DNA of 64,000 nt from Lactifluus volemus (taxonomy: Eukaryota > Basidiomycota > Agaricomycetes > Russulales > Russulaceae): contig WTXI01000005.1 of NCBI GenBank assembly GCA_022376515.1, positions 248,001 through 312,000 of the forward strand, given 5' to 3'. This document shows positions 19,386 to 34,416 of this stretch, piece by piece (the first letter of the stretch is position 1; every line of letters begins with the position of its first letter). The notes under the pieces were generated by a model. It was given only the letters and a program-made list of their open reading frames with translations. It was not told the DNA's origin and did not search any database. The position numbers and the translations under genes were made by a program.

Positions 19386-21403
19386 ATGTTGTTGCGTGCC
19401 CAGGCTCGAGTTTCTTTCCGTGCTCTGGAGCAGCGTGGTTCTCTCGTTTTTTGCCCTCGAGTCCAGGCCGCCTCTATCTCCTCATCAGCAAGGCTAATCG
19501 CTCCATCACGTCATACTAGTAACCCAATCCCTTCCTCACCTTCGTCTTTCACCTTCGTCCGCACCATGTCTACTCACTACGGAGAGTTGGCCGTTCGTCC
19601 ACAGCCCGACAAAGTTGTCCAAGAAATTGCCGACTATGTTCACAACTACAAAGTTGACTCGGATCTCGCATGGGAGACTGCGCGTCTTTGCTTGATTGAC
19701 ACTATCGGTTGTGGTCTCGAAGGCCTTCGTTTCCCCGAGTGTCGAAACCTACTCGGTCCTGTCGTCGAGGGCACCATTGTTCCCAATGGTTGCTTCCTGC
19801 CATTCGTTTGTCATAACAAACCCACGCTGATTTCACTCCCTCAGGAACCAAGGTCCCTGGGACTAATTACCAGCTCGACCCGATTCGCGGAGCTTTCAAC
19901 ATCGGCACCATCATCCGCTGGCTCGACTTTAACGACTGCTTCCTCGCTGCAGAATGTATGTTATCCTTGCTGCATCCCCTTACTACTCGTGCCACGTCTC
20001 TTGGCCGGATAATAATTGAAATGACATCATTCCAGGGGGTCACCCGTCCGACAATCTCGGAGCCATTCTCGCTGTTTCTGACCACCTCGCACGTCAGGGT
20101 CAGCATGTCACCGTCAAAGACATTCTCGAGGGTATGATCAAAGCGCACGAGATCCAGGGCGGCCTTGCGCTACTCAACTCGTTCAACCGCGTCGGCCTCG
20201 ACCACGTTGTCCTCGTCAAGGTCGCGTCCACCGCGGTCGTGTCCAAACTTCTGTGCGTAGACCCTCTTCCCTTTTGAGGTTTTATACCCCTCAGAGGCGT
20301 GCGATAGTAGTGACGCCACGTCCTTGTTTTCAGCGGCCTTTCGCGCGACCAAACCGTCGACGCCATCTCTCATGCCTGGGTGGATGGCCAATCGCTCCGC
20401 ACCTACCGCCACGCGCCGAATACGGGCTCGCGCAAGTCTTGGGCTGCCGGCGACGCGTGCTCGCGCGCCGTCAATCTCGCTTACCTCGTCAAGAGGGGTG
20501 AGCCCGGTGTGCCCTCCGTGCTGACCGTCAAGGAGTGGGGCTTCTACGACGTCCTGTTCAAGGGCAAATGGTTCGAGTTTCAGCGTCCGTATGGTTCCTA
20601 CGTGATGGAGAACGTGCTGTTCAAAATATCTTATCCCGCCGAGTTCCACGCACAGACGGCCGTCGAGGCTGCTCACATCGTTCACGGGAAGCTCACCGCT
20701 CTCGGTAAGACGTCGGATGATATTAAGAGCGTGCGCATCCGCACCCAGGAGGCTGCCATCCGCATTATCGACAAGCGGGGCCGACTCGCCAACTTCGCCG
20801 ACCGCGAGTACGTTTTTTTTTTCCTTTTCCCTCGTAGATGTGCAGTCCTTGACAGAACCAACACCTTTATGCGCACAGCCACGCAATCAGCTATATGGTC
20901 GCTTATCCCCTCATCCACGGATACCTCAACTCGGAGAGCTAGTTCGCCCTTCTTTCGTATCTCACTATGTTCCGTGCTCACAACCTGCACAGCACAGACA
21001 AATCTGCTGCCGACCCGCGCATCGACGCACTCCGTGCTAAGATTCGCTGTGTCGAGGACAAGCGCTTCAGTGTGGAATATCACAACCCGGACAAACGCTC
21101 AATCGGAAATGCACTGCTTGTAGAGCTGAACGATGGCACCGTTCTTGACGAGGTCGAAGTTGAGTACCCAGTTGGGCACAAACGCCGTCGTGAGGAAGGC
21201 ATACCGCTTTTACTCGCCAAGTTCCGTCGGCATATCGGACATCACTTTGATGAGGCTCACCAGAAGAAGTGAGCTTTCCTCCGCCATCAAGCTATTCTCT
21301 GAAACTAAATTCCATGTTCAGGATCTTAGACACCCTATCAGACGCAAAGTCGTTATGGGCGCTTCCCGCTGACAAGTTCACAGACCTCTTTGTCAAACCC
21401 TAA
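19386..21403 (+). CDS. MmgE/PrpD-family 2-methylcitrate dehydratase, mitochondrial
   Basis: PrpD-type enzymes dehydrate 2-methylcitrate in the methylcitrate cycle that clears propionyl-CoA in mitochondria. The N-terminus ([19 protein letters not shown]) is Arg-rich and lacks acidic residues, as expected for a matrix-targeting presequence. The mature part begins near [20 protein letters not shown]. Family blocks follow: [89 protein letters not shown] and [11 protein letters not shown], ending [10 protein letters not shown]. About six introns join in frame, giving about 540 residues. The intron at 20943-20992 has an atypical GTTCGC donor but removes an apparent in-frame TAG. Substrate assignment is by family. 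Confidence 0.87.
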
Positions 21404-21745
21404 CATATGTTGTGAGAAGGCTCACAAAATGGCATCAGTCACTTACCCAATGCAATATGATAGTAAAAACGGGTGCTGGCGTGTCACAAATAATGAGCAG
21501 AGCTGATGCAATGAACGCATGACCATAGCATAAGGCATTACACGTGAATTACTTCTATGCGATTGAAACGAGAGCTTGGACGAGTCAGATCTAGACTGAC
21601 ACGATGGATGAAAACAGGCGGAACGTGAGGCAGTGATTGAACAACGTCCAGGAGAACAGAAAGAAATGAGATTTTGGAACAATTCTAGCACAGGCTACAG
21701 GGCCCTGCAGTGGGCGACCGTGACTGAGCTCTTGATTCGGAACCA
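21404..21745. other. Convergent 3' spacer
   Basis: This lies between the stop codons of the PrpD gene (plus) and the AT-hook-like gene (minus). No feature is recognised. Confidence 0.4.
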
Positions 21746-24484
21746 TCAATTAGCATGAAACTTCGGAGGCCGCCCACGAGTCTTTCTCAGACCACCAGTT
21801 CTTTTAGCCGTGATGGAACTTTCTCTCTCCGATGAACCACCATCACGTCGTGGTCTGTAGTGTCCTTGAGAGTCAAGAACATCTGTACCAACAGTAGAGT
21901 TCTTGCTACCAAAGATGGAGCCACGGGTTTGACCCTGTGAACCGCGAGATGTCGACTCCAAATAAGTACTTGAGTAGCCGGTTGAAGGCTCGAGTATATC
22001 TGCGTATCGATACCCATGCTGAGCAGGAGGGTGAAGGTAGTGTTTGTCTGCGCCATGCCTCATGGCTTGAGGTGGTGATGGCGAACGTCCATGGATAGTT
22101 GGGCTGGAATCTTCTTCAGGAACGGAGGATAGTCGACGTTGCATAAGCCGCGCTAGTGGGATAGACCTTGGTATCTGATGCTGGAAGTGTCCCCGAGCAT
22201 ATCCAAGTTCCTCTGGGGAGGTGGGGGATAATAGCGTTTCATGATGGGGCGCAGAATAGCGGCGTACGTCATGGTCTGTATACCCGGGCAACGCCTGAGG
22301 TGCGCGTGTGACAGGTAACAAAACCTCGGAAGGCAGAGGAGACAGATGCTGGATATCCTGCGTAGCAAGAAGATTTGTCAAGGCCTGCGAAGTGACCGGG
22401 TCTAGCTCATAGTCAGGGTAGTCTAGCTGTGATACTGAGTTGATTTGCGCGGCGGGAGCCAAAGGAGAGATGTCAAGATCCTGCGCAACATTACGACCCA
22501 GGCGTTCTCGCACGAAATGACGAAGCTGATCTGGCACCTCCGGGTCCCGCAACTGTTCCTGAACTACAGGGTGCCTCATGGAGGCAGGGGATACTGAATG
22601 GTGGTTATAAGGAGAGAATTCGGATGACCAAAGAGGAGACGACGAATTAGGAGGTGTGGGCAGCAGGCTTTGTTGCTGCAATTTCAACAACTGATGTTGC
22701 TGATACTGATGAGCTAGCTCCATTGCAGTCATACGACGAGAAGGGACTTGAGAAACTTCAGGAGAACGGGGCTCTATGAGAATTTGAGGGAGAGCAGAAC
22801 CAACAGCCGGGCGAGAAGAGACCCTCATAGCAGGGAGACCGGACCTAGACGAGGACAAAGAATTTCGAGACCCATAAACCCTCGACAGACGGGTACGATC
22901 TAGTTCACCGTTACTCTGAAGGTCAATCTCGGATTCTCGCAAATGCAAGTTGTGCTCCAGCGTTCTTGTCAGATCACCGATCGCATCATAATCTTGATCT
23001 CGGTGGACAACCCTAGCAGTTCTCCTGTCGACCAGGTTCTCTAGAACGATAGTATCGTTGTATGGGTTGCGCGGATAAATGACATCAGTACAATTAACAG
23101 ACGTTGCCGGCTTCAGAGTGTTGTAGCTGGCATCGTCTGGGCCCGCTCTTCTCGGAAGAACCACATCAGCGATGGACGAATGTGGTTTCGTAGAAGCCAC
23201 GGTGCTCTCGTTTGAATATTTATAGCGGCGAGGGGAAATGCGGACTGGCTGAGATGGCTGGGCAGTAATCTCTTGCTGCTTCAACTGGTAATCTGAACCG
23301 AATTCGCCAGCGTGATGCTCTTCAGAATCTAGGCCCCATATCACCCGCTGCAGATTGTCCGGCTCCTCAATAATCGTGCCTTCGGCGCCACTGCAAAGTT
23401 TGTGAAGGAGAGCTTAAACTGAGACAGTGAAGCAGTGGCTTACGAAGGGCATCGCGCATAAGGCAAAGATAGTGGACCGTGCAAGGCAGGGATAGGCCGA
23501 GGCGGCGACTTTGCCCAAGTGATCCACCCTGATGGAAGACATTAGTCATCCTCCACAAAGCCTAGAATAACATGTCTACCTTCATCAATTGGCGCTATCT
23601 TCTTCTCAGATACAGGGGAAGCGGCCTTGGTTGTATTTTGGTTGCTCAAAAATGCTTCAGACAAGCCGCAGTTATTTTCGATGATGAGTACCGAATCTAG
23701 AGAAGACGGCGAAAAATATGAATATGAGGGTGATATCTATTCACGACTGGAGACAAATATACCGGATGTGGTGTCAGTTCCAGATAGGAAGGAGCCCCCG
23801 CTAAGCATCGAGCCGTCAAAGCCTTCAGTCGATAAGCTACTATCAGCAAACTGACTAGCAGAAAATCTCTGTTCTGGCATAGAAACCACGCGCTGGACTG
23901 GATTTAGTTCAGATTTCCCTGGAGCTGAAGGGAAATCTTCGGGTAAAGAAAAAACCCTGATAGACGAATGCTTGTGTGTTGAGGGCTTCAACTGAGGTAA
24001 CTGGCGAGTCTTTGTACGATGAGAAACCTCAGCCCTCGAAACCGGAGAGCCGTGCATAGGGGAGTTACTATATGCGGTAGAAACATGTAAGGAGGGGGTC
24101 AAGGGGGAGAGGAGTTCTCCGTTGCGAATCGCAAAAGAAGGGTCTTCTGGAGAGGGTGCGAGCAAATCAGCATCCAGAGTCAAGACGCGGGATTGCAGCA
24201 GAGAAGGGCCAGCCTGCACGCCTCGATCTATGTAGGACTTCATCCCTCTCGAACTTGAACCCCCCAAAATTGGGGAGAAGTGCGAAGGGCGAGCGCGATG
24301 ATGAAGGTGGTTGTAGAGAGAACGTCGAAGTGCCCCAAAGAATTGTACGCGCCTTGGTCATGTGAATCTCGTGAGCACGAGCGTGACCTAGGAGCTCTCA
24401 CCTTCTCGGCTCGCTATGAGCACCGTAATATGGACTGCAGTGTCTCAAGAATCGATCATTGGCCCGCCATCGGAGCTCATCCAT
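21746..24484 (-). CDS. Large disordered protein with C-terminal AT-hook-like motif, function unknown
   Basis: I do not recognise the family. Exon 1 from the ATG at 24484 reads MDELRWRANDRFLRHC and joins after a 49-nt intron to RVQFFGALRRSLYNHLHHR, a basic, conserved-looking segment. Further exons give a Ser/Pro-rich region, then WITWAKSPPRPIPALHGPL and YARCPSGAEGTIIEEPDN, which look like the most constrained part. The last exon (23366-21746) is about 530 residues, rich in Ser, Pro, Gln and Arg with a Gln run, and ends KTRGRPPKFHAN. The GRP core flanked by basic residues resembles an AT-hook that binds the minor groove of AT-rich DNA, so a nuclear role is possible. Exon 1 overlaps exon 1 of the next gene in antisense. 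Confidence 0.7.
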
Positions 24485-25854
24485 ATTGACGACTTTTTAG
24501 GCGACGCCCGCAACAATGAAGCCTGTGGATTCATGACATCAGGCCTTGCTGCTGCTGGAGGCGGCGCAGATTTCGTGCCGCAAGATGATATTGCGTCCGA
24601 ATGCCGGTTGGTCTCTCACACTAGCAATAGGATCATGCTTTAACACTATTCAAGCGTAGATGATTTGCGCTCAAAAGTCACTGATATATTCAACAATCCG
24701 CGTCTCTACGTCCACGCGAGACACGTTCATGACACGTCCGTAAATGACAACTATGACCTAGCGGTGCGAAAGACATCGGGAAGACGCAAAAGAAAACGCG
24801 AGGTTGCCTCAGAGACAGAGGATACTCCCGATCTTATCGTCCTAAAGGAAGGTCTAGCAGCCATCAACTTGAAAAGCTGGCCGTAAGCCCCTCCCTACCT
24901 CGTTTTGACCTGTAATTGACTGGTATAGCTTACCGCAGGAGGCTGCTGTCTTCGTGAGAGGTCCAAAGAATTCAGATATCAATACTTTGACGGAGATTGT
25001 GAGCTCTCTGAACGCCTTATATACCTTCTCTTCTGATCGCCGTTCGAAGAAACATGTGAACGAGGGGTCTAGTCCCCCTCCACACTCCGCTGTGGTGACA
25101 GTCAGCGTATACAATCGTCTGGCTTGGTCATACAACTTTGTATACCGCAGCTCTCAGCATGCGGTGCTGTCTTCTAATACCCTCGGAGAACTCTACAGTG
25201 TCATACCTTGTCCATCAAACGAATTACCCGACGAACGCACGGTGGATGAGAAGTTTGTGGGGTATGAGTCAGGCCCTCCAAAGCGTCCAGATGGATGTGT
25301 TGTGGTGATCGAGGGAACAGCTTACGGAGATGGTTTGACCAATCATGCCAGGTGCATCTCTTATGCAGCCCAACTCGGAGCCTGATGCTCACTCTAACCT
25401 ATTTCAGCAAGCTTGTCACTCATGTCTCGAAGCCACTCACTACTGGCCCGAAAATCCACGACACGACCTTCTCCTCACTCTCGCTCCGTCTCAATCATCC
25501 GTACTGGCTCGTGCATAGCGGTGATTGCGAGCATTTTTTGGTTGTCGATCAGATTCGGTATGTTTTCTCCCTCCCAAATTGCCATCTCTCATTGCCATCT
25601 AATTCAGCTTACTCCACCCTCACGACCCCTCATCCGGGTACCCGCTTACCACCCAAATCACGCCCCCACTACTCGGCAACTGTCGCGCGTGCTCGAAGGT
25701 CCCAGCTGTCTTTTCGGTCGTCGGAGATATGCGTCTCGGTGAAAGTCCGTGCATCCTGTGTGCACCCTGCTGGAGGAACATGGGGATGCCAAGAGGCAAA
25801 GACGCCGACGGTATTATGGTTATCTCACTCCCCAAGCATGAATCTAGGTGGTAG
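24416..25854 (+). CDS. snRNA-activating protein complex subunit 3 (SNAPC3/SNAP50-like)
   Basis: SNAPC3 is the DNA-contacting subunit of the complex that starts snRNA transcription in animals and plants; fungal members share its C-terminal domain. Exon 1 (MSTVIWTAVSQESIIG) is followed by four introns that all join in frame. The signature lies in the C-terminal half: CVVVIEGTAYGDG, GPKIHDTTFSSLSLRLNHPY, WLVHSGDCEHFLVVDQIRLL, then the zinc-type site CRAC...CILCAPC within KVPAVFSVVGDMRLGESP. It ends GIMVISLPKHESRW. Length is about 400 residues. The start could instead be the ATG at 24532, which would remove the antisense overlap with the minus-strand neighbour. The gene is convergent with ATP sulfurylase. 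Confidence 0.85.
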
Positions 25855-26171
25855 CATACATGATTTGTACCATCAGATTCCAACTATGGCGACTTTCTCT
25901 TCGTCTAATATCCATTCAGAGTGATTGCTCTTCGAGTCCTACACCAGAGCAACCTATGGCAATCGATGATCTGCTTATATAAACACGGGAGCTAGAGTAT
26001 CGCGGGAAGCAGATCAGGAGTAGGAGCGTAACACGTCGCCTTTTGGTCAAACATTCACTGCTGATTTATGCATAAAAACCGCACAACTGGTGATACCCTA
26101 CCCTTTACTTCTATTAATCCCGCACCCCCACTCTTCTCTTCTATCATGACCAAGCCAGAGCTCACAATCAG

Positions 26172-28313
<2,142 letters not shown>

Positions 28314-30304
28314 CAAGTTATTGATGTAGTAACGCGCGAGAAAAATAGTGAGGGAAGCTTCATGACAAGGGAAAGCTTTTAATAGATATGACAACAACTG
28401 TGGCCATGATGGCGTGCTCGGACAAATCACTTTTTCGGCTTTTCGTCAGCGAGATTCGGCGACCAACTCAAAAGAGCTCAAACCCCGGCCTACGGCGGAC
28501 CCCTCATGAGGATGAGGAACGTCTGATGGTCTCAGCCTCTTTATTGCGATTGGTTATGGTTCAGTTATCAATAACGTAGGCGGCGTAAACATAGCGTCTA
28601 TCGCACCAATCACGCACACCTCCCCACGCACGCTGCTTGCAAACTTTGGTTCTTGTGGTGGCTAAGATACTACTAGCTCATTATGTCCTTGGTATTTTAG
28701 TTCTGATGTGGTCAGTCCGAGTCAGATTCAAATCAAGCGGTCCCTCCATTTATAATGTTCCACGGCCATATTGTGCAAAGCCCTCATTTTGGCCATCTCC
28801 TCTGCTGACATCAACACCTCCAGGAAGCGGTCACCAGTCTTCTGCGCCGTCTGAGGGTCTTAAGTAGGCCGTTCTGCGCACGGGAGTGTGCCTCAAACTT
28901 TCTGTCTAGTCCCTCTTCTAGAATCTGGGCTTACAGTCCTGTGCCACCGCTGATTAATTTGATAAGCGACACTCATCCTCACCGGCTCATTGGTCTTCCG
29001 CAATAGAACTTTGTTGGGTTTCTCCTGTATCACCGCGACTCATATCATGTCACAGCCCAACCCCGCGGAATACTCTCACTAGCGTTCGGTAGACTTTGTT
29101 TGGTAACCACTGGCAAGCGATTGACGACAATAGGGACCCATGGCCATTTCTCCCCGTGGCTCCGTCGACTTTCTATACAGAAGCAGAGAAATTTTGCTCA
29201 AATAACTGTGCTATGATACCTTCGTCGTTCCCACTTGTCATAGCGCACAGGCGTTGATAATCTTCCCCTCCGTTTTTGCCTATTCTGTGAGCCTGTATCT
29301 CAGCCGTCGATACTTCGTTTTCTGATCATGTGACTGCAATAAGTATGTTTAAATTCTGCAGATTCAAGCTGTGTCCAAGCTGCAATACCTGGTAACATCT
29401 GAAAGAGAAAGGATAACCTGATTCTTAACAACTTGAGATATGAGGCTCTGACGCGACGCTTGGCTGACCTCCGACCTGAGCACTGATATGCCTCTCAGCT
29501 CTAGCTCTGGTTTCGAATAGTAGTACTCGCCAAAGAGGATTTTCTACCTGCGTTTCTGACAGACGACATCGCCCAGCTGGTTCCTAACTTTGTGCGGCTT
29601 GTCAACAGTGCAAATCTACCTCCGTCGTGATGGGAGCTTCCCGGAAATGCAATGGGCAATTGTGTAATGACAGTGCTATATTTGGATTTTGTAGAGTCCT
29701 GCCCTTCTATCTGGCTTAGTATTGGGGCGCTTGCTGTATCTGATGAAAAGGTATGACTCATCTTACGTTGTCATAGAGCAGCAGTTGAGGCAGCCCCAAT
29801 CGGTTGGAAAGATTTTGCTTCCTCATTTCGTCATCGTGAATGTGCGACGATACAACAACAACAGTGCACCGCTTTGTGGTGCAGTCACTAGCAGACATTG
29901 CCCGAATTGGGCACGTCTATTCGGGCTCTGGACCACTTCGAGTTGTGACGGCTGATGTGAGCCACAAAACCGCAAATTCGCATGTTGATCCGTCCTTGTC
30001 GGTACAATTTTGAGCCTCGAATCCACGCTTTCAGTGGGCAGTTACAATCCCGTAACATTCTGTATAAACCAACCCTTTGGTGGCAGACTCAGGCCAGAGC
30101 CTCTTTGTCACCCTTTTACGTTCTCAATTTGTCAGCCCCAGACGACACTGTAGTCTTGGATCTTCTTTAATTTGATTCTATAGCTTAACCAATACAGCAG
30201 TCTGAATAAAGATGGTATAAAGAGCGTACAAGGTCTCACAGAAATAAATGGACATGAAGAAAAAACAACGCGGGCAAATCGTACAAGAACCAAGAACAAC
30301 GGAT
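28314..30304. other. 2-kb stretch without a recognised gene
   Basis: Open frames are at most 86 residues and none shows a family motif, a clean intron chain or repeats. One 76-residue plus frame at 28637 starts with a hydrophobic segment but has no other support. Confidence 0.4.
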
Positions 30305-32221
30305 TCACCGCCGCTCCGCGTTCGACAGTCTCAGCCGCGCCAAGTGTAGATTGATGGGACTCAGCGAATTGACAAGCTCCACGCGGCCCAGGGCGTGCCG
30401 ATCAAACTCCTCTGGTCGCCGATGGTCTCCTATCCAGCCGCGAGTCAACTCGCTCGACTGCTGATCAAAATGTAATTTGTGCTCATCATTCGCGACGCTG
30501 TCAGGAGCGAACGTCTCATGTACCAAGGTCGCTGCGGCCCTACTCCGCACATCGAACGTGCCTGTGTACAGCGAATCGAGGGTAACATCGATGGTGCCTA
30601 GCGTATTTTTTGCACATACACCAAGGAGTGCAGGCTTCGAATGTGCAGCATGCGCAATCGAGATGTTCATCGGTGCGTTGAACGTCTTGAACTTTGTCTG
30701 AAAATGCCCATGTTTTGGTGGTACATAGTAACTGCGTTCGTCGACACGAATGTTGACCTGCGCAACAATGGGCCTGACAAACAAAAGTAAGCCGTCAAAA
30801 GTTCATGGTCACCGCAGCAACTACAATACCCGTTACCCGTCTCCACCACGAGCTTGGTGGTGCGTTCCCAGTGTTTCCGGCTATTAAGTAGCGATATATT
30901 TGCAAACACGGGACTGCAAGGTCTTAGGGATCAGTTTGAGACTGCTTCAAAAACTTCACGTACCCATTAATAGTGTCCAAGATAAGTCTTTCTGAGGCGC
31001 TGAAATTTCCCGATATCTCCGCACCAGATGTCCGAACAATGATTGATGACGCAGTGACAGACTAGAACGATATCAATGAGGCATAATCGATTCAACGACC
31101 AAATGCACGCACGTCAACAGAGATCGCGGAGCTGGAGTCTGTGAGTTTGAAGAGACCGAAAAAGATGTGGGGACCAAGATCGCCAAAAAAATGTTTAAAC
31201 ATGGGCAAACGGGTAGCGAACGATTGAAAGTCATAGGGAATTGATGGCGGAGGTAGGAGCAATTGTAGGTCAATGCCTATTGTATCCGATGGGAAATTCT
31301 CCCTATCTGGCACCTGGACGATACGACGATCATTCACACACAACACCGTTGACAAACGGGCCCACGTACCTGTACGACAATCTCGGTGGTATTGAAAAAG
31401 TTTGTGAGGCATACAGAGCTCGCCTCGAAGAGCTGGTGATTAGAAAACTGTGTGTTGGCCATCAGGACAGCGTTGGACGCGGTTTTATCCGGGTTAATGT
31501 CGACCGTAAGGGTTCCAGAGATATAATCCTTCAAATTTTCCGAGCTGGAGTTTAACCGGAGATTGATCCCACTCGTCAAATGAAAGGGTAGACGCATGCT
31601 GGGGGCGAAAGTACGATACGCAAACTTTTCAGCATCGCTTTTTGTGTAGTTGAGGGTGGTTGGGACCATACCTAGCTGTACCCGCCACAGCACCTGAGTC
31701 ACCTGGAGGATCAAACTGCTGATCCCAAGTGCCGCAGGAGAAGATGGAGTCTTCGAAGAGTGGATGAGACAGGTCTAGCTCAATCTGATCATTGTCCATT
31801 GGCGGTGGTGGTTGCTGGTAGTCAAAGATGTAGTCTCCGCGCCATTTGAATTTGTGAGGTACTCTCCACTTCTGCGCGTGACAAAGTCTGTAACTGGAAT
31901 AAGGAAAGAAGAAAGAGCCAGACGCACCAGAACGAAGGTGGGTACACCGAGTATGACGAAGAGGCAGAGGTAGATCACTAGCGCAATAGCCATGAATCTT
32001 CCTAACCGGGTGCGCCAGGGTCTCCGACCTCCCCTCGGCTTGGAAGGCGATGGATGCTGCGCCTCCAACGACTCATAATTGTTGAGACTTGGGGGACGTT
32101 GTTGCGATGAACTGGGGGGTGACGAGGGATCAACTTCGGTAGGAACTCTATTCGTAGGTCCAACAGAAGGATCCGTTGGCAGTTTTGGACGTTGTGAAGA
32201 ATCTTCGTCGAGAAGGATCAT
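30305..32221 (-). CDS. Type II membrane protein, function unknown
   Basis: I do not recognise the family. The ATG at 32221 opens a Ser/Pro-rich N-terminus of about 65 residues with a basic patch (KPRGGRRPWRTRLGR) before one strong membrane segment (FMAIALVIYLCLFVILGVPT), which predicts an N-in type II topology. The remainder, over several exons, looks like a lumenal or extracellular beta-rich domain with repeated themes: a GTLTVDI or GTIDVTLDSLYTG strand followed by residues such as NAVLMAN or DVRSRAAA. It holds several N-x-S/T sites. It ends LARLRLSNAERR. Exon joins near 31040 and 31680 were not fully resolved. It lies 114 bp from the ERO1 stop and on the same strand. Confidence 0.6.
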
Positions 32222-32334
32222 GGTCAACTAACGGCAAGGCGTAGTAGCACTGGTGACCTTATGTCTGCGCAGTTAGGCGGCTAATTAATAACTTGCTTTG
32301 GTCATCACTGCGCAACTAATAAACACAGCCGCTC

Positions 32335-34416
32335 TCATAATTCATCCCTCGGCCCTTGATCTTTCCCAGACAGGCTAGCTACTGAGACCAAAATCTCCAC
32401 GACGCGTCGCATAGCTACTTTCACCATTTCCGCACACTCGATTGTGCCCTCCTTGCACACGCGCACCCAGAGCGCTGCTCGGTTCTGCATCACTTCGACT
32501 AACCGGGCAGCTGGCGGAGCGTTTGTACTGACGGGTAAGGATGGCTGGAGTGGCTTTAATGGTATCAGAAAAGGAGATAAAGCTCGTTGTCTAGAGTAAC
32601 CCACGGGTGATATGTTTATTTTGACCGCTTTCTCAGCTTCCCGAATGAGCTTGACCGACTCCTCTACACTGGATTCACGCCACAATCTCCGAAAGACTTC
32701 CACCGCATGCAAGCTTTCAGAAAATCTATGCAGTGTGTTGATTAACGCAACCACCTCTGAGCGCTGTAGAAGATTGGCGTTCAATCGTGGGCTGGGAAAA
32801 TAATAATAATAAGTACATATGAGCCTGGGCACAGACAGAAAGGCGTACTCCAAGTTATTCTCGTCGAGTTCGAAAAGAACCTTCATGGCAGTGCCAAGGC
32901 CGGTAGTCTGGATTTTCCCCCAAAGTTTGCACTTGTCACAGCCTACGCAGTCCATGATTCGACTGACATTCCTGAAGTGCTGCTTAAATTCCTCTTTCAG
33001 GACCTGGATGAAACTCGTTGGGTGAGACTAGGAGATCGTTCGTCTGTGCTTATACCTACGTTGGCGTTCTCGCCCTTGAAAAGCGATGTCTCGTCGAACT
33101 TGCCTGCGAGCTGCGCAATTTCGAGGACCTTTTCCAATCGGCTGTACGTAAGTACATCCTCTTCGTGGGTCCCCGAGGCGCAGTAGTCGTAAGCAGACAG
33201 GTAAGGACCCAAACGCGCTACGGCCCGTAAAAGAAGCACCGTATTGAAGTAGATATATTGAAGACGTTCAGGATGCGACGCTATTCTAGTCACGTAGCAC
33301 TGCAGATCAGGTCCCTATCAAACAGTGAGTGTCAGGTCAGTACACGTAGCAAGAATGAATACCCATTGTCCGGTTGCCTGATCAAGGTGTTCATGACATA
33401 TATGTGTCGAGATCGATGCATGGAGTCCTTTTGAACGAGTGTATGAGATTATGGATGTGGACATGACGATCGACACTGACCCGAAATGACTTTGTAATAC
33501 ACCTTCTTTTCCAGACACTGTTCAGACATTTTGCTCAACGAGGTCTCGGATTCTCCGAAGCAATTCTCCTCATATATTGCTCTCCAGACACGGTGGGCAG
33601 AAACGCCCACGTATCCAGTGAAGCGTTCAGGATTCAAGGAAAGATCGACGTAGTCTCCCTCTAAATGCCGATGAGGTAGTGAATTGTACGAGAAGGGGTA
33701 AACGAACCTGTCATGTCATCCAGGAAGCAGAAATCGGAGTCACGGTAATAACAGCCAGGGAGATCTTCTCTCTGTATCACGTTAACTGTAGGAATATTAG
33801 GACATAATGGGTGTCGACTCACGTGGTCTTCGGAGCGTTCTAATTTACTGAGTGTACCAGCTCTCCATTGCTCGGGTATCTCGCTCTACAGATGGGTTGT
33901 AAAGCGGGCACTCGCACCAAGGAACACGCATACCTCGTCGACGGTGATGATGGAACAGTCTTTATTCATACAGAATACATTTTCTTCCCAGAACGGGCAT
34001 TCCCTGTATAGGTCCACCTATAAATCCGTGCCCGTCAATTTATGCGTAAGAGAAAAGGTGATATATGACACACTCGAAAGTATTTAAAGAAAGGTGTTTG
34101 AACAAGCTCGTGAAGTTGATCAAATAACACATTGTTAACACTCTCGATGGTCTCGTAGTCACACAAGGTGGTCTCTATTGGACCAGTAGGCTGTGGTATG
34201 ATAATAAGAATAGTCGCAGGGAGGAAAGAAAGGGGGCGTGCGCACAGTTTGTTCACAAGATACCCTGTGAGCAGGTTCGTGTTCTAGCACGTGCTGGAGT
34301 TGATCTTTGCGAACCAAGGTGTCGGAGAGGAAGGACACATCTGATGCGAGTCCACAGATGCTCGATAAATTTATGAGAAATAGGAATAATGCATGAGAAT
34401 AGAGAGGGTGTTGCAT
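32335..34416 (-). CDS. ERO1: ER oxidoreductin 1
   Basis: Ero1 is the FAD enzyme that reoxidises protein disulfide isomerase in the ER lumen. The start [17 protein letters not shown] is a signal peptide. Core blocks follow across about ten exons: [53 protein letters not shown], a PHAS-like [22 protein letters not shown] sequence, [15 protein letters not shown], and the active-site CxxCxxC in [15 protein letters not shown]. The helical end ([16 protein letters not shown]) carries on into a tail ending QGPRDEL. An RDEL terminus resembles the KDEL/HDEL ER-retrieval signal. No defect is seen. It is divergent from SCP160 across 405 bp. Confidence 0.92.

Noticed and set aside
20930..20945. In-frame TAG in the PrpD gene
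   Set aside because: An intron GTTCGC...CACAG (20943-20992) removes it and gives the family sequence [16 protein letters not shown]. The gene is intact.
28314..30304. Search for an extra gene between ATP sulfurylase and the type II membrane protein
   Set aside because: No frame with motif support or a splice chain on either strand.
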